Positions 63,138-64,000 of a stretch of 64,000 bases of DNA are shown one piece after another. Each line of letters opens with the position of its first letter. Position 1 is the stretch's first letter. Both the position numbers and the translations under genes were made by a program. The DNA is from Gracilibacillus kekensis (GTDB lineage: Bacteria; Bacillota; Bacilli; Bacillales; Amphibacillaceae): positions 49,916-113,915 of the forward strand of contig NZ_FRCZ01000009.1 in assembly GCF_900143085.1 (NCBI RefSeq), given 5' to 3'. The notes beneath the pieces were generated by a model. It was given only the letters and a program-made list of their open reading frames with translations. It made no database searches and was not told the DNA's origin.

Positions 63138-63261
63138 ATTAATCCCTCAGATCTGGTTGATTTATCTTTAATATACAAACATCATACCAAAACAAAAAGT
63201 AAATGGAAACGAATTTGTGTATCTTCTATCTCAACACACAAAAATATCTAAATACACAAAA

Positions 63262-63289
63262 AAACCTTAAGCATTAAATCTTAAGGTTT
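63262..63289 (-). terminator. Terminator of the rRNA-tRNA operon
   Basis: AAACCTTAAG (63262-63271) pairs perfectly with CTTAAGGTTT (63280-63289) around CATTAAAT. On the minus strand, coming from the tRNAs, a TTTTTTG run follows. Confidence 0.85.
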
Positions 63290-63302
63290 GCTAGTCATAA
63301 AA

Positions 63303-63379
63303 TGGCGGTCCGGACGGGACTCGAACCCGCGACCTCCTGCGTGACAGGCAGGCATTCTAACCAACTGAACTACCGGACC
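63303..63379 (-). tRNA. tRNA-Asp (GTC)
   Basis: Minus-strand cloverleaf: acceptor GGTCCGG/CCGGACC, D-arm AGTTCAGTTGGTTAGA, anticodon loop CTGTCAC (anticodon GTC), T-loop GGGTTCGAGTCC, discriminator G and an encoded CCA at the 3' end (63303-63305). Confidence 0.97.
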
Positions 63380-63384
63380 AAATT

Positions 63385-63461
<77 letters not shown>

Positions 63462-63597
63462 ACAATAAAAATAATAAATTATACTGTTTTGCTTAATCAC
63501 ACGGTTATTTCAATGTATGATCTCTGCATCTTCTAGCATCCTCAATGAAGCTTGATGCTTCGAGGTTACTCGATGCTAAATCGGTGGATGTATTGCT

Positions 63598-63635
63598 CGT
63601 TGCTCCACCCCGCGATAATAAAAATAATATACTAT
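63598..63635 (-). repeat. Partial copy of the tRNA-fMet 5' end and its flank
   Basis: TGCTCCACCCCGCG-A/T-AATAAAAATAAT at 63600-63630 repeats the sequence around 63449-63475, i.e. the 5' end of tRNA-fMet plus its 5' flank, with one base change. It is a truncated duplication, not a functional tRNA. The spacer between it and 63480 shows no gene. Confidence 0.75.
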
Positions 63636-63660
63636 CTTGTTTAAATAATAAATAATATAT

Positions 63661-63777
63661 GCCTGGCAACGTCCTACTCTTGCAGGGGCGCGAGCCCCAA
63701 CTACCATGGGCGCTGGAGAGCTTAACTGCTGTGTTCGGCATGGGAACAGGTGTGACCTCTCCGCTATCGTCACCAGA
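63661..63777 (-). rRNA. rrf: 5S ribosomal RNA
   Basis: 117 nt on the minus strand, from TCTGGTGACGATAGCGGAGA at the 5' end to TAGGACGTTGCCAGGC at the 3' end, with the conserved GAACACAGCAGTTAAGCTCT segment. Follows the 23S gene by about 70 nt and precedes tRNA-fMet. Confidence 0.96.
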
Positions 63778-63846
63778 CTGGGATATACCCTAAAAACTAG
63801 ATAAGAAGTAAAACAAAACTCAAACCAACCGTGCTTTATTAGTATA

Positions 63847-64000
63847 GATAAGTCCTCGATCGATTAGTATTCGTCAGCTGCACATGTCACCATGCTTCCA
63901 CCTCGAACCTATCTACCTCATCGTCTCTGAGGGATCTTACTCTATCGAATAGATGGGAAGTCTCATCTTGAGGGGGGCTTCATGCTTAGATGCTTTCAGC
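63847..64000 (-). rRNA. rrl: 23S ribosomal RNA, 3' end, cut by the window
   Basis: The minus strand here ends in TACTAATCGATCGAGGACTT, the conserved 3' end of Bacillaceae 23S rRNA, and upstream in it reads CTGAAAGCATCTAAGCATGA, another 23S segment. Only about 154 nt are in the window; the rest continues past 64000. Confidence 0.95.

Noticed and set aside
63505..63773. Two minus-strand open frames
   Set aside because: They overlap the 5S rRNA gene and the tRNA spacer, so they are chance frames in RNA genes.

Overview
The window reads as chromosomal DNA of a low-GC, Gram-positive, spore-former-type Bacillaceae, most like the halophilic genera (Gracilibacillus, Virgibacillus, Oceanobacillus). 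This rests on AT-rich sequence, strong AGGAGG-type ribosome binding sites, the conserved block thiL-tsaE-tsaB-rimI-tsaD // ydiF // rex // ydiK-ydiL known from Bacillus subtilis, and YesMN/Lpl-type sugar systems. The genus is an inference.

Layout. 0-3.5 kb: glycolate oxidation (CdaR-type regulator cut by the window edge, glcD, glcF). 4.3-20.4 kb: a polysaccharide-degradation island with a pyruvyl-transferase-fold protein, a clear UidA-type beta-glucuronidase, a GH36 alpha-galactosidase, a GH-A clan hydrolase and two secreted right-handed beta-helix proteins (the larger has CBM-like, CBM9-like and FIMAH domains), interrupted by a MerR regulator/small multidrug exporter pair. 20.8-30 kb: three Gfo/Idh/MocA oxidoreductases, a TIM-barrel sugar isomerase, a 2-hydroxyacid dehydrogenase and three AraC regulators. 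30.5-41.2 kb: an ADP-ribosylglycohydrolase-fold protein, a YesM/YesN two-component pair, an LplABC-type importer without its own ATPase, and a YesL-like protein. Together these suggest extracellular cleavage of a uronic-acid and galactose-containing polysaccharide, import of oligosaccharides, intracellular trimming by GH2/GH36/GH-A enzymes, and redox processing of unusual sugars. Two good CcpA (cre) sites suggest glucose repression.

41.3-50.3 kb: a mobile-element graveyard (transposase tail, broken IS3, a murQ C-terminal fragment, an integrase tail), then an operon of an MMPL exporter, an OmpR/histidine kinase pair and a small heme-oxidase-like membrane protein, a dihydroorotate-dehydrogenase-like protein fused to a duplicated membrane domain, and an integrase fragment.

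50.3-64 kb: conserved core genes. ydiL, ydiK, rex (with a putative Rex operator), ydiF, then a three-gene cassette of unknown function lodged between ydiF and tsaD, beside a cluster of DnaA-box-like sequences; then tsaD, rimI, tsaB, tsaE and thiL (t6A tRNA modification, thiamine), tRNA-Asp, tRNA-fMet, 5S rRNA and the 3' end of 23S rRNA, all on the minus strand.

The best candidate for an undescribed system is the cassette at 54.1-58.7 kb: two paralogous proteins sharing N- and C-terminal signatures and a protein with two LAS-type metallopeptidase domains, none with a signal peptide, inserted into a core intergenic region. Second is the DHODH-like/membrane fusion at 48.0-49.8 kb, which has lost the expected catalytic residues.
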